Shown here in pieces: positions 24,675-33,369 of a stretch of 64,000 nt of DNA (within the stretch, counting starts at the first letter, position 1; each line of letters starts with the position of its first letter). Location: contig NZ_CP099546.1 in the NCBI RefSeq assembly GCF_023973145.1, positions 558,001-622,000 of the forward strand, in the 5' to 3' direction. The stretch comes from Natronosalvus vescus (lineage in GTDB: Archaea > Halobacteriota > Halobacteria > Halobacteriales > Natrialbaceae). The translations under genes and the position numbers were made by a program. The notes below the pieces were generated by a model. The model was not told where the DNA came from, ran no database searches, and saw only the letters and a program-made list of their open reading frames with translations.

Positions 24675-26993
24675 ATGACAAACCACGATTCGACGAAGAC
24701 CAACGACCGACACGACGGCCACGAGGGGAGGATCCGCTCCACCAGGCCAACTGATCAGGATTGCCCGTGTTGTCGCGTGTGCGGGTTGACCGCTGGGAAG
24801 GGCGACCCCCCTCGAGAGACGCCGACACACCACGAACACGCCTCGATGGACGAGGACGAAAAGGGCAGCGTACACGATCAGGAGATGGGCGACGAACACG
24901 TTCACGGGGTGGGCGACGAGCACGACCACGGAACGACAGAGGAACACCGAGACGATCATCGTCACGAGGCACACGTCGACCACGCCGGTCACGAAACGAT
25001 GTTCAAGCAGCGCTTTTTCGTCTGTCTCGTTCTCGCGCTCCCGGTTCTCTACTACAGTCCGATGCTCCAGGGGTGGTTCGGGTACGCCGCGATCGCGTTC
25101 ACTGGTAGTTGGCTCGTCGGCCCGCTCTTTGGCACGATCGTCTTCCTCTACGGCGGGATCCCGTTCCTTCGGATGGGCGCTGTCGAGGTGCAAAACCGCG
25201 AGCCAGGGATGATGCTGCTGATCTCGTTGGCGATCACCGTCGCGTTCGTCTACAGCGTCGCGGCGATCACGCTGGACATCGGGGAGCCGTTCTTCTGGGA
25301 ACTCGTCACGCTGGTCGTCATCTTCCTGCTCGGCCACTGGATCGAGATGCGAAGCGTCCGTCGTGCGTCGGGTGCGCTCGACGAACTGGCCGAACTGATG
25401 CCGGACACGGCCGAGCGAATGACGGAAGACGGCGACACGGAATCGGTTCGTGTCGATGACCTGCGGGAAGGCAACCTGGTGCTCGTTCGCCCAGGGGCGA
25501 ACATTCCGGCGGACGGCGTCGTCGAGGAGGGCGAGTCGAACGTCACGGAGGCGATGATCACGGGGGAGTCACGCCCGATCAAGAAAGAACCCGGGGCAGA
25601 GGTGATCGGCGGGACGACGAATCGGGACGGGAGCCTCCGTGTTCGCGTCACGGCGACCGGCGACGAAACGACGCTGTCGGGTATCATGCGTCTCGTCGAG
25701 GAGGCCCAGGAGAGTCGGTCTCGAACGCAGGTGCTCGCGGATCGGGCGGCAGGCTGGTTGTTTTACGCGGCGATAGCGGTGGCAGCGATTACCGCCGTGG
25801 CGTGGACGATCGCCGTCGGATTCGGATTGCCGGTCGTCGAGCGCGTGGTCACGGTGCTCGTCATCGCCTGTCCGCACGCGCTCGGACTCGCCGTTCCGCT
25901 GGTCGTCGCGATCAATACGTCGATGGCGGCGAAAAACGGCATGCTCGTTCGCGATCGAATCGCGATGGAGGAAGCGCGGAACCTGGACACGATCGTCTTC
26001 GACAAGACGGGAACCCTCACGGAAGGCGAGCAGGGAGTCGTCGATGTCGCCACGACGACTGACTGGGACGAAGACGAACTCCTGGCGGTGATGGCTGCAG
26101 CCGAAGCCGACTCCGAACACATGATCGCGGCGGCGATACGTGACGCGGCTCGTGAACGAGGACTTTCCGTACCCGATGTACGAGAGTTCGAGGCGCTCGA
26201 AGGACGAGGCGTCCGTGCGACGGTCGACGTGGAAGCTGCTCCAACACCCGGCGTGGACGGTGGGCCCGTACAGGACGGGGAAACGGTCTACGTCGGCGGG
26301 CCAAACCTGCTTCGCCACCTCGAGGTCGAACCCAACGCGGATCTCGAGCGGTTCGCCGACGACGCCGGTTCCCGCGGTCAGGGGGTCGTCTACCTGCTCC
26401 GAGACGAGGAGGCGGTCGGCGCCGTTGCGCTGGCCGACGTCGTTCGCGACGAGAGTTTCGACGCCATCGACGCGCTCAACTCGATGGGGATCGACGTGGC
26501 GATGTTGACCGGTGACTCCGAAGCCGTCGCCCGCGCCGTCGCCGAGGAACTCGGTATCGAGACCTACTTCGCCGAAGTTCTTCCGGACGACAAGGACACG
26601 AAAATCGTCGAGCTTCAGGAGCAAGGAAACCTGGTGGCGATGGTGGGCGACGGGGTGAACGACGCGCCGGCCCTCACGCGTGCCGACGTGGGTATCGCCA
26701 TCGGTTCGGGAACCGACGTCGCCGTGGAGGCCGCCGACGTCGTCCTCGTCGAAAACGACCCTCGAGACGTCGCCCGCCTCGTTCGATTGAGTCGGAAAAG
26801 CTACCGGAAGATGCAGGAGAACCTCGTGTGGGCGGCCGGCTACAACGTGTTCGCGCTGCCGCTCGCAGCGGGACTCCTCGCGCCGATCGGGATCCTGTTG
26901 TCCCCGGCGGTCGGCGCGATTCTCATGTCGGCCAGTACGGTGATCGTCGCCGTAAACGCCCAGCTGTTACGCCGCGTTGAGCTCTCGGCGTGA
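24675..26993 (+). CDS. copB: P1B-type metal-transporting ATPase (CopB-like, CPH class)
   Basis: This 772-aa heavy-metal pump uses ATP to move ions across the membrane. The membrane motif is C399-P400-H401 rather than CPC, the mark of the P1B-3 (CopB) class associated with Cu2+ export. The phosphorylation site is D443 in DKTGT, the actuator motif is TGES (296-299) and the hinge is GDGVND (658-663). The N-terminal ~110 residues replace a classical metal-binding domain with a Cys cluster (CPCCRVCG near 33-40) and a stretch very rich in His. Genes for a membrane HTH protein and a His-rich exported protein follow on the same strand. Silver or other soft metals are alternatives. Confidence 0.93.
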   Translation: MTNHDSTKTNDRHDGHEGRIRSTRPTDQDCPCCRVCGLTAGKGDPPRETPTHHEHASMDEDEKGSVHDQEMGDEHVHGVGDEHDHGTTEEHRDDHRHEAHVDHAGHETMFKQRFFVCLVLALPVLYYSPMLQGWFGYAAIAFTGSWLVGPLFGTIVFLYGGIPFLRMGAVEVQNREPGMMLLISLAITVAFVYSVAAITLDIGEPFFWELVTLVVIFLLGHWIEMRSVRRASGALDELAELMPDTAERMTEDGDTESVRVDDLREGNLVLVRPGANIPADGVVEEGESNVTEAMITGESRPIKKEPGAEVIGGTTNRDGSLRVRVTATGDETTLSGIMRLVEEAQESRSRTQVLADRAAGWLFYAAIAVAAITAVAWTIAVGFGLPVVERVVTVLVIACPHALGLAVPLVVAINTSMAAKNGMLVRDRIAMEEARNLDTIVFDKTGTLTEGEQGVVDVATTTDWDEDELLAVMAAAEADSEHMIAAAIRDAARERGLSVPDVREFEALEGRGVRATVDVEAAPTPGVDGGPVQDGETVYVGGPNLLRHLEVEPNADLERFADDAGSRGQGVVYLLRDEEAVGAVALADVVRDESFDAIDALNSMGIDVAMLTGDSEAVARAVAEELGIETYFAEVLPDDKDTKIVELQEQGNLVAMVGDGVNDAPALTRADVGIAIGSGTDVAVEAADVVLVENDPRDVARLVRLSRKSYRKMQENLVWAAGYNVFALPLAAGLLAPIGILLSPAVGAILMSASTVIVAVNAQLLRRVELSA

Positions 26994-27032
26994 AGGCGAG
27001 CACATTTTACGATCCATCACCAACGTGCTCCC

Positions 27033-27629
27033 GTGAAGCGAACGCGCGCCGATGGGGTTGCTCTCATCCTGCTTAGTGTCCTCCTTCTCGCCGGAGGGCT
27101 CGTGACGTGGCAGGCCTACCGACAGTGGGTGGCCCTCGAGGAGATGGGGAACCATATGGGTATGTCCGCCACAGCAGTCCACGGCACGCACCCGCTCTGG
27201 TACCTCATTGGAACCATCGTTGTCGTTAGCGTCGTCGGTGGCGTGTACGTACTCGTTCGTGAACGACTCATCGACGAAGAGGCGACTACGGCCTCACCTG
27301 ACGCGAATAAAGGAACCTCTCGTGGGGTCGACCCGACTGACACTCCCATAACGTCTGGCCCTGCTGGTGGTCGGGCGTCGGCGAGCGACGTCCCGGATCG
27401 AGACCGACGCGTCCTCGATCTCCTCCCTGAGGACGAACGCCGTGTTCTCGAACCCGTTCTCGAGTCTCCGGGATTGACCCAGATCGCCCTCCGTGATCGG
27501 TCGAATTTTTCGAAGAGCAAAGTTAGCCAGACGGTCACCGATCTGGAGAAACGAGGGCTGTTGTATCGCGAACCGCAGGGGAGAACGTATCGCGTCTACC
27601 CCGCGGACGATCTCGCGCTGACGGGGTGA
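27033..27629 (+). CDS. Membrane-anchored MarR-like helix-turn-helix protein, putative metal sensor
   Basis: A 198-aa protein with two N-terminal hydrophobic helices (~9-27 and ~56-76) and a C-terminal winged-helix domain: RRVLEPVLESPGLTQIALRDRSNFSKSKVSQTVTDLEKRGLLYREPQGRTYRVYPA. This is the MarR-like layout of many haloarchaeal membrane-bound regulators. The ~28-residue loop between the helices would face outward and is Met/His-rich (EEMGNHMGMSATAVHGTHP), which suits copper binding. It starts (GTG) 40 bp after the metal ATPase stop, so it may be cotranscribed and could regulate it. The sensing role is inference; the domain layout is visible. Confidence 0.85.
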   Translation: MKRTRADGVALILLSVLLLAGGLVTWQAYRQWVALEEMGNHMGMSATAVHGTHPLWYLIGTIVVVSVVGGVYVLVRERLIDEEATTASPDANKGTSRGVDPTDTPITSGPAGGRASASDVPDRDRRVLDLLPEDERRVLEPVLESPGLTQIALRDRSNFSKSKVSQTVTDLEKRGLLYREPQGRTYRVYPADDLALTG

Positions 27630-27781
27630 AGCCAGGCTCCCGGATTCGGGCGTGATGAACGATCTCCTCGGAACGAAACGGTTAGATCGGTAGAGAAACG
27701 TTCTCGGACGATCTCCTCGGTGCGTTCACACCCACATCGGTAACTCCCCGTACGCGTTACTTCCACTCGAGGTATCCAATC

Positions 27782-28087
27782 ATGACGTCCAGAACGAGCG
27801 GGTTGATCGTTGCCGTCGTCGTTGTCGTCGCCCTCGTGGGTGCAGTCGGTCTGGTGAACGCAAACGCAGGCTTGGCCGACGAGCGTCCGGGTGACGGTTC
27901 GATCGTACATGCCCTCACTCACATGAGCGGTACGTTTACCGGAATGGCTGAACATTCGCACAACCACCACGACCACGACGGATCACACCACGAGACGTGC
28001 TCATCCCACGACCACGGCGCTCACCACGAATCCGGTGCACCCCACGACCACGGCGCTCACCACGCCGGTGGTGCCGACCACTGTTGA
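27782..28087 (+). CDS. Histidine-rich exported small protein
   Basis: A 101-aa protein with a typical signal or anchor sequence (residues ~8-28, cleavage plausible after NANA). The mature part has about one quarter His residues in HNHHDHDGSHHE-type runs, followed by a duplicated 12-residue unit HDHGAHHESGAP / HDHGAHHAGGAD and a final HC. In the DNA the units begin 36 bp apart (28005 and 28041). It probably binds Cu, Ni, Zn or Co outside the membrane. It lies 152 bp after the membrane HTH gene on the same strand. I do not recognise a named family. Confidence 0.75.
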   Translation: MTSRTSGLIVAVVVVVALVGAVGLVNANAGLADERPGDGSIVHALTHMSGTFTGMAEHSHNHHDHDGSHHETCSSHDHGAHHESGAPHDHGAHHAGGADHC

Positions 28088-28153
28088 GCCCGGTTCGAGC
28101 AACGGCTCGGTGAACGATCGAATCACGGCCTCCTGGCCGGATATCCGCCGATC

Positions 28154-28537
28154 CTACCGTTTGAAGTAGCGATTTCGAACGCGCTCGAGGGGGCCTGACG
28201 AGTCGTCGTTGCCTGCGGGGTCGGCGGTGTCCGACCCCGCCTCCGCCCCCGACCTCGATTTCGATTTCGATTCCGATGTCGACTGTGTCGACTCGTCGTC
28301 CGCAGCCGACCGTTGGCGACGTCGTCGCAGTCGCCGTCGGATCCAGGTGCGGGGCCCCCCGATGCGTCGAACGAAGAAGTTCGGGGCGAACAGGGCGACC
28401 AGACCGAACGCGAACAACAGGATTCCAAATGCCAGATCGCCGGATCGAAGGAAGATGGCTCCCGCGACGAACATCGGGCCGGCCATAAAGAGGCCAGCCG
28501 CTACCTGCGCCATCCACAGGATCCCCGGTCGTTTCAT
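28154..28537 (-). CDS. Small membrane protein with charged C-terminal tail, unknown function
   Basis: A 127-aa product from the ATG at 28535-28537 (MKRPGILWMAQVAAGLFM). Two hydrophobic helices lie at about 5-28 and 33-52. An Arg-rich patch (RTWIRRRLRRRRQR) follows at the membrane edge. The remaining ~60 residues are low-complexity Ser/Asp/Lys, partly written by a hexanucleotide tract at 28251-28281, and end in ERVRNRYFKR. In-frame codons extend 48 residues upstream but lack hydrophobic or conserved character. The family is not recognised; conserved haloarchaeal proteins of this layout exist. Confidence 0.65.
   Translation of the reverse strand: MKRPGILWMAQVAAGLFMAGPMFVAGAIFLRSGDLAFGILLFAFGLVALFAPNFFVRRIGGPRTWIRRRLRRRRQRSAADDESTQSTSESKSKSRSGAEAGSDTADPAGNDDSSGPLERVRNRYFKR
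28251..28281. repeat. Degenerate hexanucleotide repeat tract 4 (coding)
   Basis: GACCTC-GATTTC-GATTTC-GATTCC-GATGTC-style 6-bp units. On the coding (minus) strand they encode an alternating Ser-Lys/Glu string in the tail of the small membrane protein. Confidence 0.65.
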
Positions 28538-28743
28538 CGGGTCGACCTTCGAGGGCGGCGGTCTTGACACTCTCGACTCGTCGTCACGTCCGATGGGTGG
28601 CTCCAATCGGCCGTTCCCGGATTCTATCATCCCTCGAGACCCTGTCGCCGATGGAACTACGCCACGCCCGCTACAACCCACCGGTATGGACGTCGATGGG
28701 TACGAAACCGACCGGGTGGACGGGGTATCGAGGTGCTGACGAC

Positions 28744-29130
28744 GTGAGCTCGTGCCCCAGCGAGAACTCGCCTGCGACCCTCGTCAGGCGATACTACGCC
28801 GCTCTCGATAGCCACGACTACGACGAACTCGAGACGATCCTCGCACCCGAGTTCGTCCAGCGACGGCCGGATCGAACGTTCGAAACGCGAGCGGCGTTCG
28901 TCCGGTTCATGCGCGACGACCGTCCCACTCCCGACACGCGCCACGAACTCGAGGAACTCGTCGTCGAGGGCGACGGCGACACGGTCGTCGCGCGGGGTCG
29001 CGTGATCGACATGGAATCGACGAACGCTGACGCGCCCGGATCCACTGACTCGGACGTCCTCCTCTCGTTCGTCGACACTTTCACGGTCGAATCCGGCCGT
29101 CTCGTCCGCCTCGAGACGCGGCTCCGGTAG
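28744..29130 (+). CDS. SnoaL-like / NTF2-fold protein
   Basis: A 128-aa protein with the SnoaL/NTF2 pattern: VRRYYAALDSHDYDELETILAPEFVQRRPDRTFETRAAFVRFM, then HELEELVVEGDGDTVVARGRVI and a late FVDTFTVESGRLVRLE strand. Members are small cone-shaped barrels acting as cyclases, isomerases or binding proteins; the substrate is unknown here. I chose the GTG at 28744 because similarity begins right after it. The open frame continues ~60 codons upstream without family resemblance. Confidence 0.75.
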   Translation: MSSCPSENSPATLVRRYYAALDSHDYDELETILAPEFVQRRPDRTFETRAAFVRFMRDDRPTPDTRHELEELVVEGDGDTVVARGRVIDMESTNADAPGSTDSDVLLSFVDTFTVESGRLVRLETRLR

Positions 29131-29134
29131 CGAT

Positions 29135-29797
29135 TCAGGACTCAAACGTACCCTCCAGGCGAACTCCTTCCCACTCGAGATCACAGTCCAGGGTGTTTCG
29201 ATCCGCCGTGGCGGCCTCGTACTCCTCGCGCAGGATGGTGAACCGGTGCTGGTCGGTCACCTCGCCGTTCGGGCGCGGCGAGTGCTGGCGCAACAGCCCC
29301 TCGTGACGGCCACCGTATTTCTCGATGTACTTCTCGATCATGCGCCGGGAGGGGTCGTTTCCGGCCGCACAGGTGGTGTAGTAGGCCTCGAGGTCGTAGC
29401 TCTCGAACGTCAGTTCGATGAACACCGATGCGCGTTCCAGCCCGTACTCCCGGCCCCAGTAGGACTCGGCGAGGACGATCTCGGACACCGCCCGCCGTTC
29501 GTTCCACTCGGGGCGATAGCCGGTGATGCCGACGAGCGCCCCGTCTTCCGCTTTCGATCGCATCAGATAGCGAGCGATCTCGCGGTCTGCCCACTGCCGT
29601 TCGCACTTCTCGAGGAAGGCGGTGACCCGGTCGAGTCGGTTGAATCGGAACCACGGCATGTGCTCGGTCGCCGCCCCCTGCCAGTCCTCCCGCGTCACGA
29701 GGACGTAGCACTCGAACGGGTCGACGGTTTCGGGGATCATCGGTTCGAACACGAGGCGATCCGTCTCGATTCGCTCGGGAAAGAGTCCGTGCATCAT
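29135..29797 (-). CDS. GNAT-family N-acetyltransferase (RimJ/RimL-like)
   Basis: A 220-aa protein of the RimJ/RimL side of GNAT: IETDRLVFEPM at the start, DGALVGITGYRPEWNERRAVSEIVLAESYWGREYGLERASVFIELTF in the acetyl-CoA fold, and the late NDPSRRMIEKYIEKYGG (residues just after the Asn that is typical of these enzymes). The substrate may be a protein N-terminus or an antibiotic-like amine; neither can be told. The start is the first of two adjacent ATGs at 29795-29797. It ends 4 bp from the convergent SnoaL-like gene. Confidence 0.88.
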   Translation of the reverse strand: MMHGLFPERIETDRLVFEPMIPETVDPFECYVLVTREDWQGAATEHMPWFRFNRLDRVTAFLEKCERQWADREIARYLMRSKAEDGALVGITGYRPEWNERRAVSEIVLAESYWGREYGLERASVFIELTFESYDLEAYYTTCAAGNDPSRRMIEKYIEKYGGRHEGLLRQHSPRPNGEVTDQHRFTILREEYEAATADRNTLDCDLEWEGVRLEGTFES

Positions 29798-30076
29798 CTG
29801 TATCCGCGTATCAGTTGAATTCGTGGGGTACAATTCCTGACGGTAGTGTTCAGAAACACCGGAACGCTGAAGGGTATTTACGTTCTAGTCGGGAACGAGA
29901 TTCTGTCTCGCAACGACCAGTCCGGTGAGCGCCGCAGCTACGGATTGGTTCTTCGGAACCCGTACTCGACGTTCAGCCACGTTACGCGTAAATCGCGCCC
30001 GACCCGGTTTTATACTGCCCAATAGACACCGTTTTCGACGCCATCTAATTCGATTTCGACACCTCGAGCGTGCTGC

Positions 30077-31180
30077 TCACTCGTACACCGGCAGGCGCGC
30101 CGACCGCTCGGATCCCTCGAGGAACGGTAGCGGCTTCAGGATCGCGGGCACTTCCTCGCCGCCGACGCGAACGGACAATGTACGGCCGTCCTCCTCGAGG
30201 CCGTACTCGACCAGGGCCAGCGCGATGGGAGACTCGAACATCGGCGTTCTCGCGGCCCGGGTCACCTCGCCGACGGTGGCGTCGCCGTCGAAGATGGTTG
30301 CACCGCCCGCGGGTACCGAGTCACCCTCGAGGGTCAATCCGACCAGTTTCCGGCTCGGTTGGCCGCGATTTTCCACTCGGGAGACGACCTCCTGGCCGAC
30401 GTAACACCCCTTCTCGAAATCGAGGGCCAGCCGCAGGCCGAGAACGTTCGGGACGGTTCCCTCTAGTTCGCTCGAAAAGAGCGGGGAACCGGCCTCGAGG
30501 GTCAGCGTCTCCCAGGTTCGGTAGCCGAACGGGGCGGCGTTCAGTCCCTGGGTGGAGAGGACGTCGTGGACGTCGGCCGCATCGTCGGCGCTGCAGACGA
30601 CCTCGTAGCTCTCCTCGCCGGCCAGTCCCTCGGTTCGAATCACGCTCACGCCGGCGTCGCCCATCGACCCGCGAACGAACGAAAATCGCTCGTCGGGCGA
30701 CCCGGGGCCGGTGAGGACGCTGGCGATCTTCTCGGTCGCCGTCGGCCCGTGGACGCCGAAGACGGCGAACTCGTCGGTTGCGTCCCGGATATCGACGTCC
30801 TGGATGAACACCTTCTCCGACCAGTCGGCGGCGATGTCGGCGGCCTGATCCGGCGGGGTGAACAGCAACAGCCGTTCGCCGGCGTTGTAGACGTACAGTT
30901 CAGATTCGATCCGCCCCTGGGGGTCGAGGAGGAGGGCGTAACAGCCCTGGCCATCGGCTGCGGGAACGCGATTCGAGACGACGTTATCGACGTACTCGAG
31001 CCGATCGTCGCCCTCGACGACGAGCACGCCGTAGGCGACCTCGAGCAGTCCAACGCCGTTTCGGACGGCGCGGTGGGCCCGTTCGGGGCGTCCGTAGTGG
31101 TCGACGACGCGCCGGCCGTCGCGCTCGAGGAAGGTTGCACCGTGATCGTCGTGGATCGACTCGATGACGCTCGGCTTCAT
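30077..31180 (-). CDS. YgfZ/GcvT-family folate-binding protein
   Basis: A 367-aa protein of the aminomethyltransferase-like family. The N-terminal part resembles GcvT (VVDHYGRPERAHRAVRNGVGLLEVAYGVLVVEGDDRLEYVDNVVSN). The YgfZ signature K-G-C-Y-x-G-Q-E is present in DFEKGCYVGQEVVSRVENRG. YgfZ/IBA57 proteins help assemble or maintain Fe-S clusters in a folate-dependent way. An aminomethyltransferase role is less likely because no other glycine-cleavage genes are near. It is divergent from acs1. Confidence 0.9.
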   Translation of the reverse strand: MKPSVIESIHDDHGATFLERDGRRVVDHYGRPERAHRAVRNGVGLLEVAYGVLVVEGDDRLEYVDNVVSNRVPAADGQGCYALLLDPQGRIESELYVYNAGERLLLFTPPDQAADIAADWSEKVFIQDVDIRDATDEFAVFGVHGPTATEKIASVLTGPGSPDERFSFVRGSMGDAGVSVIRTEGLAGEESYEVVCSADDAADVHDVLSTQGLNAAPFGYRTWETLTLEAGSPLFSSELEGTVPNVLGLRLALDFEKGCYVGQEVVSRVENRGQPSRKLVGLTLEGDSVPAGGATIFDGDATVGEVTRAARTPMFESPIALALVEYGLEEDGRTLSVRVGGEEVPAILKPLPFLEGSERSARLPVYE

Positions 31181-31243
31181 ACGTGTCCTCTGGCGTCGAG
31201 CCCCTACGGGCGTTTCGGTGTCCCCGCGTGGGCCGACAGAACG

Positions 31244-31249
31244 TTTATT
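31244..31249 (+). promoter_or_regulatory. TATA box of acs1
   Basis: TTTATT lies 28-33 bp before the ATG at 31277, giving a leader of only a few nucleotides. Confidence 0.5.
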
Positions 31250-31276
31250 CCTCCTCGACCGCCTCCTTCAGCTAGA

Positions 31277-33235
31277 ATGGGAGACAGAGCGGCTGTCGAC
31301 GATGACTCGAGCGTGGACGGACGGCTGTCGCCGCCGCCGTCGTTCGTCGAACAGGCGAACGTCGGTGAGAACCTCCGCGAGGAGTTCGACCGGGAGTGGC
31401 CGGCGTGCTGGAACCGGGCCGGGGAGTGTCTCAGCTGGGAGACGCCCGCCGACTCGGTGCTCGACGATTCGGAACCGCCGTTTTATCGCTGGTTCCCCGG
31501 GGGACAGCTCAACGCCGCCTACAACTGCGTCGACCGACACCTCGAGTCCGGCCGAAAGAACCACGCGGCAATCCGCTGGGAGGGCAAAGACGGCGAACGC
31601 CGAACCTACACCTACCAGGAACTGTTCGTCGAGGTCAACGAGTGTGCGGCGGCCCTCCGCGACCTCGGGGTCGAGGAAGACGACGTCGTGACGATCTATC
31701 TCCCGATGATCCCCGAGTTGCCGATCGCGATGCTCGCGTGTGCGCGCATCGGCGCCCCTCACTCGGTCGTGTTCGCCGGGCTCTCGGCGGCCGCGCTCGC
31801 GACCCGGATGGACGCCGCCGAGAGCGACTTTCTGCTCACCTGCGACGGCTACTACCGCCGGGGTGACGCCTTCAACCAGAAACGCAAGGCGGACAACGCC
31901 GTCCTCTCCGTCGACGCCGACGTGACGACGGTCGTCGTCGACCGTCTGGGCGAGGAACTCACACACGTCCTCGGCTCGAACGAACACGATTACGACGACC
32001 TGCTCGAGACCCACGCCGGGGCGACGGTCGACCCGGTCACTCGCGACGCCGAGGACATGCTGTTCCTGATGTACACCTCGGGAACGACCGGCGAGCCGAA
32101 AGGGGTAGTACACTCGACTGGCGGCTACCTCGCCTACGCCGCCTGGACCACACGAACCGTCCTGGACGTCAAGCCCAAGGACACCTACTGGTGTGCGGCC
32201 GACATCGGCTGGATCACCGGCCACTCCTACATCGTCTACGGCCCGCTCGCACTCGGGACGACGACGGTGATGTACGAGGGTACGCCTGATTACCCGGACC
32301 GCGACCGCCTCTGGGAGCTCGTCGAACGGATGGCCGTGGACGTCTTCTACACCGCACCGACGGCAGTTCGGGCGTTCATGAAGTGGGGGACGGCGTACCC
32401 CGAGGCGCACGACCTCTCGAGTCTCCGCCTGCTCGGAACCGTCGGCGAGCCGATCAACCCGCGGGCGTGGCACTGGTATCACGAGCACATCGGCGGCGGG
32501 GAGTGCCCGATCGTCGACACCTGGTGGCAAACCGAAACCGGCGGGATCGCGATTTCGACGGTGCCGGGCGTCGACGATATGAAACCCGGCGCGGCTGGGA
32601 AGCCACTGCCCGGGATCGAGGTCGACCTGCTCGCCTCGGATGGAACGCCCGTCGATTCCGGCGAAACGGGCTACCTGACGCTCTCCCGACCGTGGCCGGG
32701 GATGGCGAAAACGCTGTACGACGGTGACGACCGCCACCTCGAGGAGTACTGGCAGCAGTTTTCAGACCCTGACGCCGGTCGCTGGCGATACGCGAGCGGG
32801 GACGCCGCCCGGATGGACGAGGACGGCTACCTGACGATTCTCGGTCGCGTCGACGACGTCATCAACATCTCCGGCCGGCGCTTCAGCACGATGGAGATCG
32901 AGTCGGCCATCGTCGGCGTCGAGGGCGTCGCCGAAGCCGCCGTCGTCGGCGGCCCCGACGGCTCGGACGTCTACGCCTACGTGAGCACCGAAAGGGGAAC
33001 CGAACCGGGTGCGGAACTCGAGGAACGAGTCCTCGCGGGCGTCGAACGGGCGATCGGTTCGATCGCGCAACCGGGAACGATCGTCTTCACGCCCGAATTG
33101 CCGAAGACGCGGTCGGGCAAGATCATGCGTCGGTTGCTCGAGGACGTGACGAACGGGGAGCCGCTCGGTGATACGAGCGCGTTACGGAATCCGGAGATCG
33201 TCGGCGAAATCCAATCGACGGTCCGTGACCAGTAG
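31277..33235 (+). CDS. acs: Acetyl-CoA synthetase (AMP-forming), copy 1
   Basis: This enzyme activates acetate to acetyl-CoA through acetyl-AMP. The 652-aa product starts at the ATG at 31277 (MGDRAAVDDDSS). The long open frame upstream runs antisense to the YgfZ-like gene and is not part of it. Motifs present are the ATP-binding MYTSGTTGEPKGVVHST, DTWWQTETGG, the GRVDDVINISGRR hinge, and PKTRSGKIMRRLL with the regulatory Lys at the end. It shares the order of residues with copy 2 (35770-37743) almost throughout, and a recombinase-like/Bat regulator lies between them. Propionate is an alternative substrate. Confidence 0.95.
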   Translation: MGDRAAVDDDSSVDGRLSPPPSFVEQANVGENLREEFDREWPACWNRAGECLSWETPADSVLDDSEPPFYRWFPGGQLNAAYNCVDRHLESGRKNHAAIRWEGKDGERRTYTYQELFVEVNECAAALRDLGVEEDDVVTIYLPMIPELPIAMLACARIGAPHSVVFAGLSAAALATRMDAAESDFLLTCDGYYRRGDAFNQKRKADNAVLSVDADVTTVVVDRLGEELTHVLGSNEHDYDDLLETHAGATVDPVTRDAEDMLFLMYTSGTTGEPKGVVHSTGGYLAYAAWTTRTVLDVKPKDTYWCAADIGWITGHSYIVYGPLALGTTTVMYEGTPDYPDRDRLWELVERMAVDVFYTAPTAVRAFMKWGTAYPEAHDLSSLRLLGTVGEPINPRAWHWYHEHIGGGECPIVDTWWQTETGGIAISTVPGVDDMKPGAAGKPLPGIEVDLLASDGTPVDSGETGYLTLSRPWPGMAKTLYDGDDRHLEEYWQQFSDPDAGRWRYASGDAARMDEDGYLTILGRVDDVINISGRRFSTMEIESAIVGVEGVAEAAVVGGPDGSDVYAYVSTERGTEPGAELEERVLAGVERAIGSIAQPGTIVFTPELPKTRSGKIMRRLLEDVTNGEPLGDTSALRNPEIVGEIQSTVRDQ

Positions 33236-33338
33236 GTTTCGCAAACTCGACTCAAACGAAATATGTCCCCCTGCTTCGATACCGAGTTCCATCGTTCAAG
33301 ACCAAAGACGATATGATATCGATCGCTCAATGGATATG

Positions 33339-33346
33339 CTTTTATT
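33339..33346 (+). promoter_or_regulatory. TATA box of the Bat-fusion regulator gene
   Basis: CTTTTATT in an AT-rich stretch lies about 24-31 bp before the ATG at 33370, implying a leaderless mRNA. Confidence 0.55.
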
Positions 33347-33369
33347 CGTAATAATTGAAACAGCGAACC

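Noticed and set aside
31268-32737. 489-codon open frame antisense to acs1
   Set aside because: Shadow of a G+C-rich gene; an equivalent frame exists opposite acs2 for the same reason.
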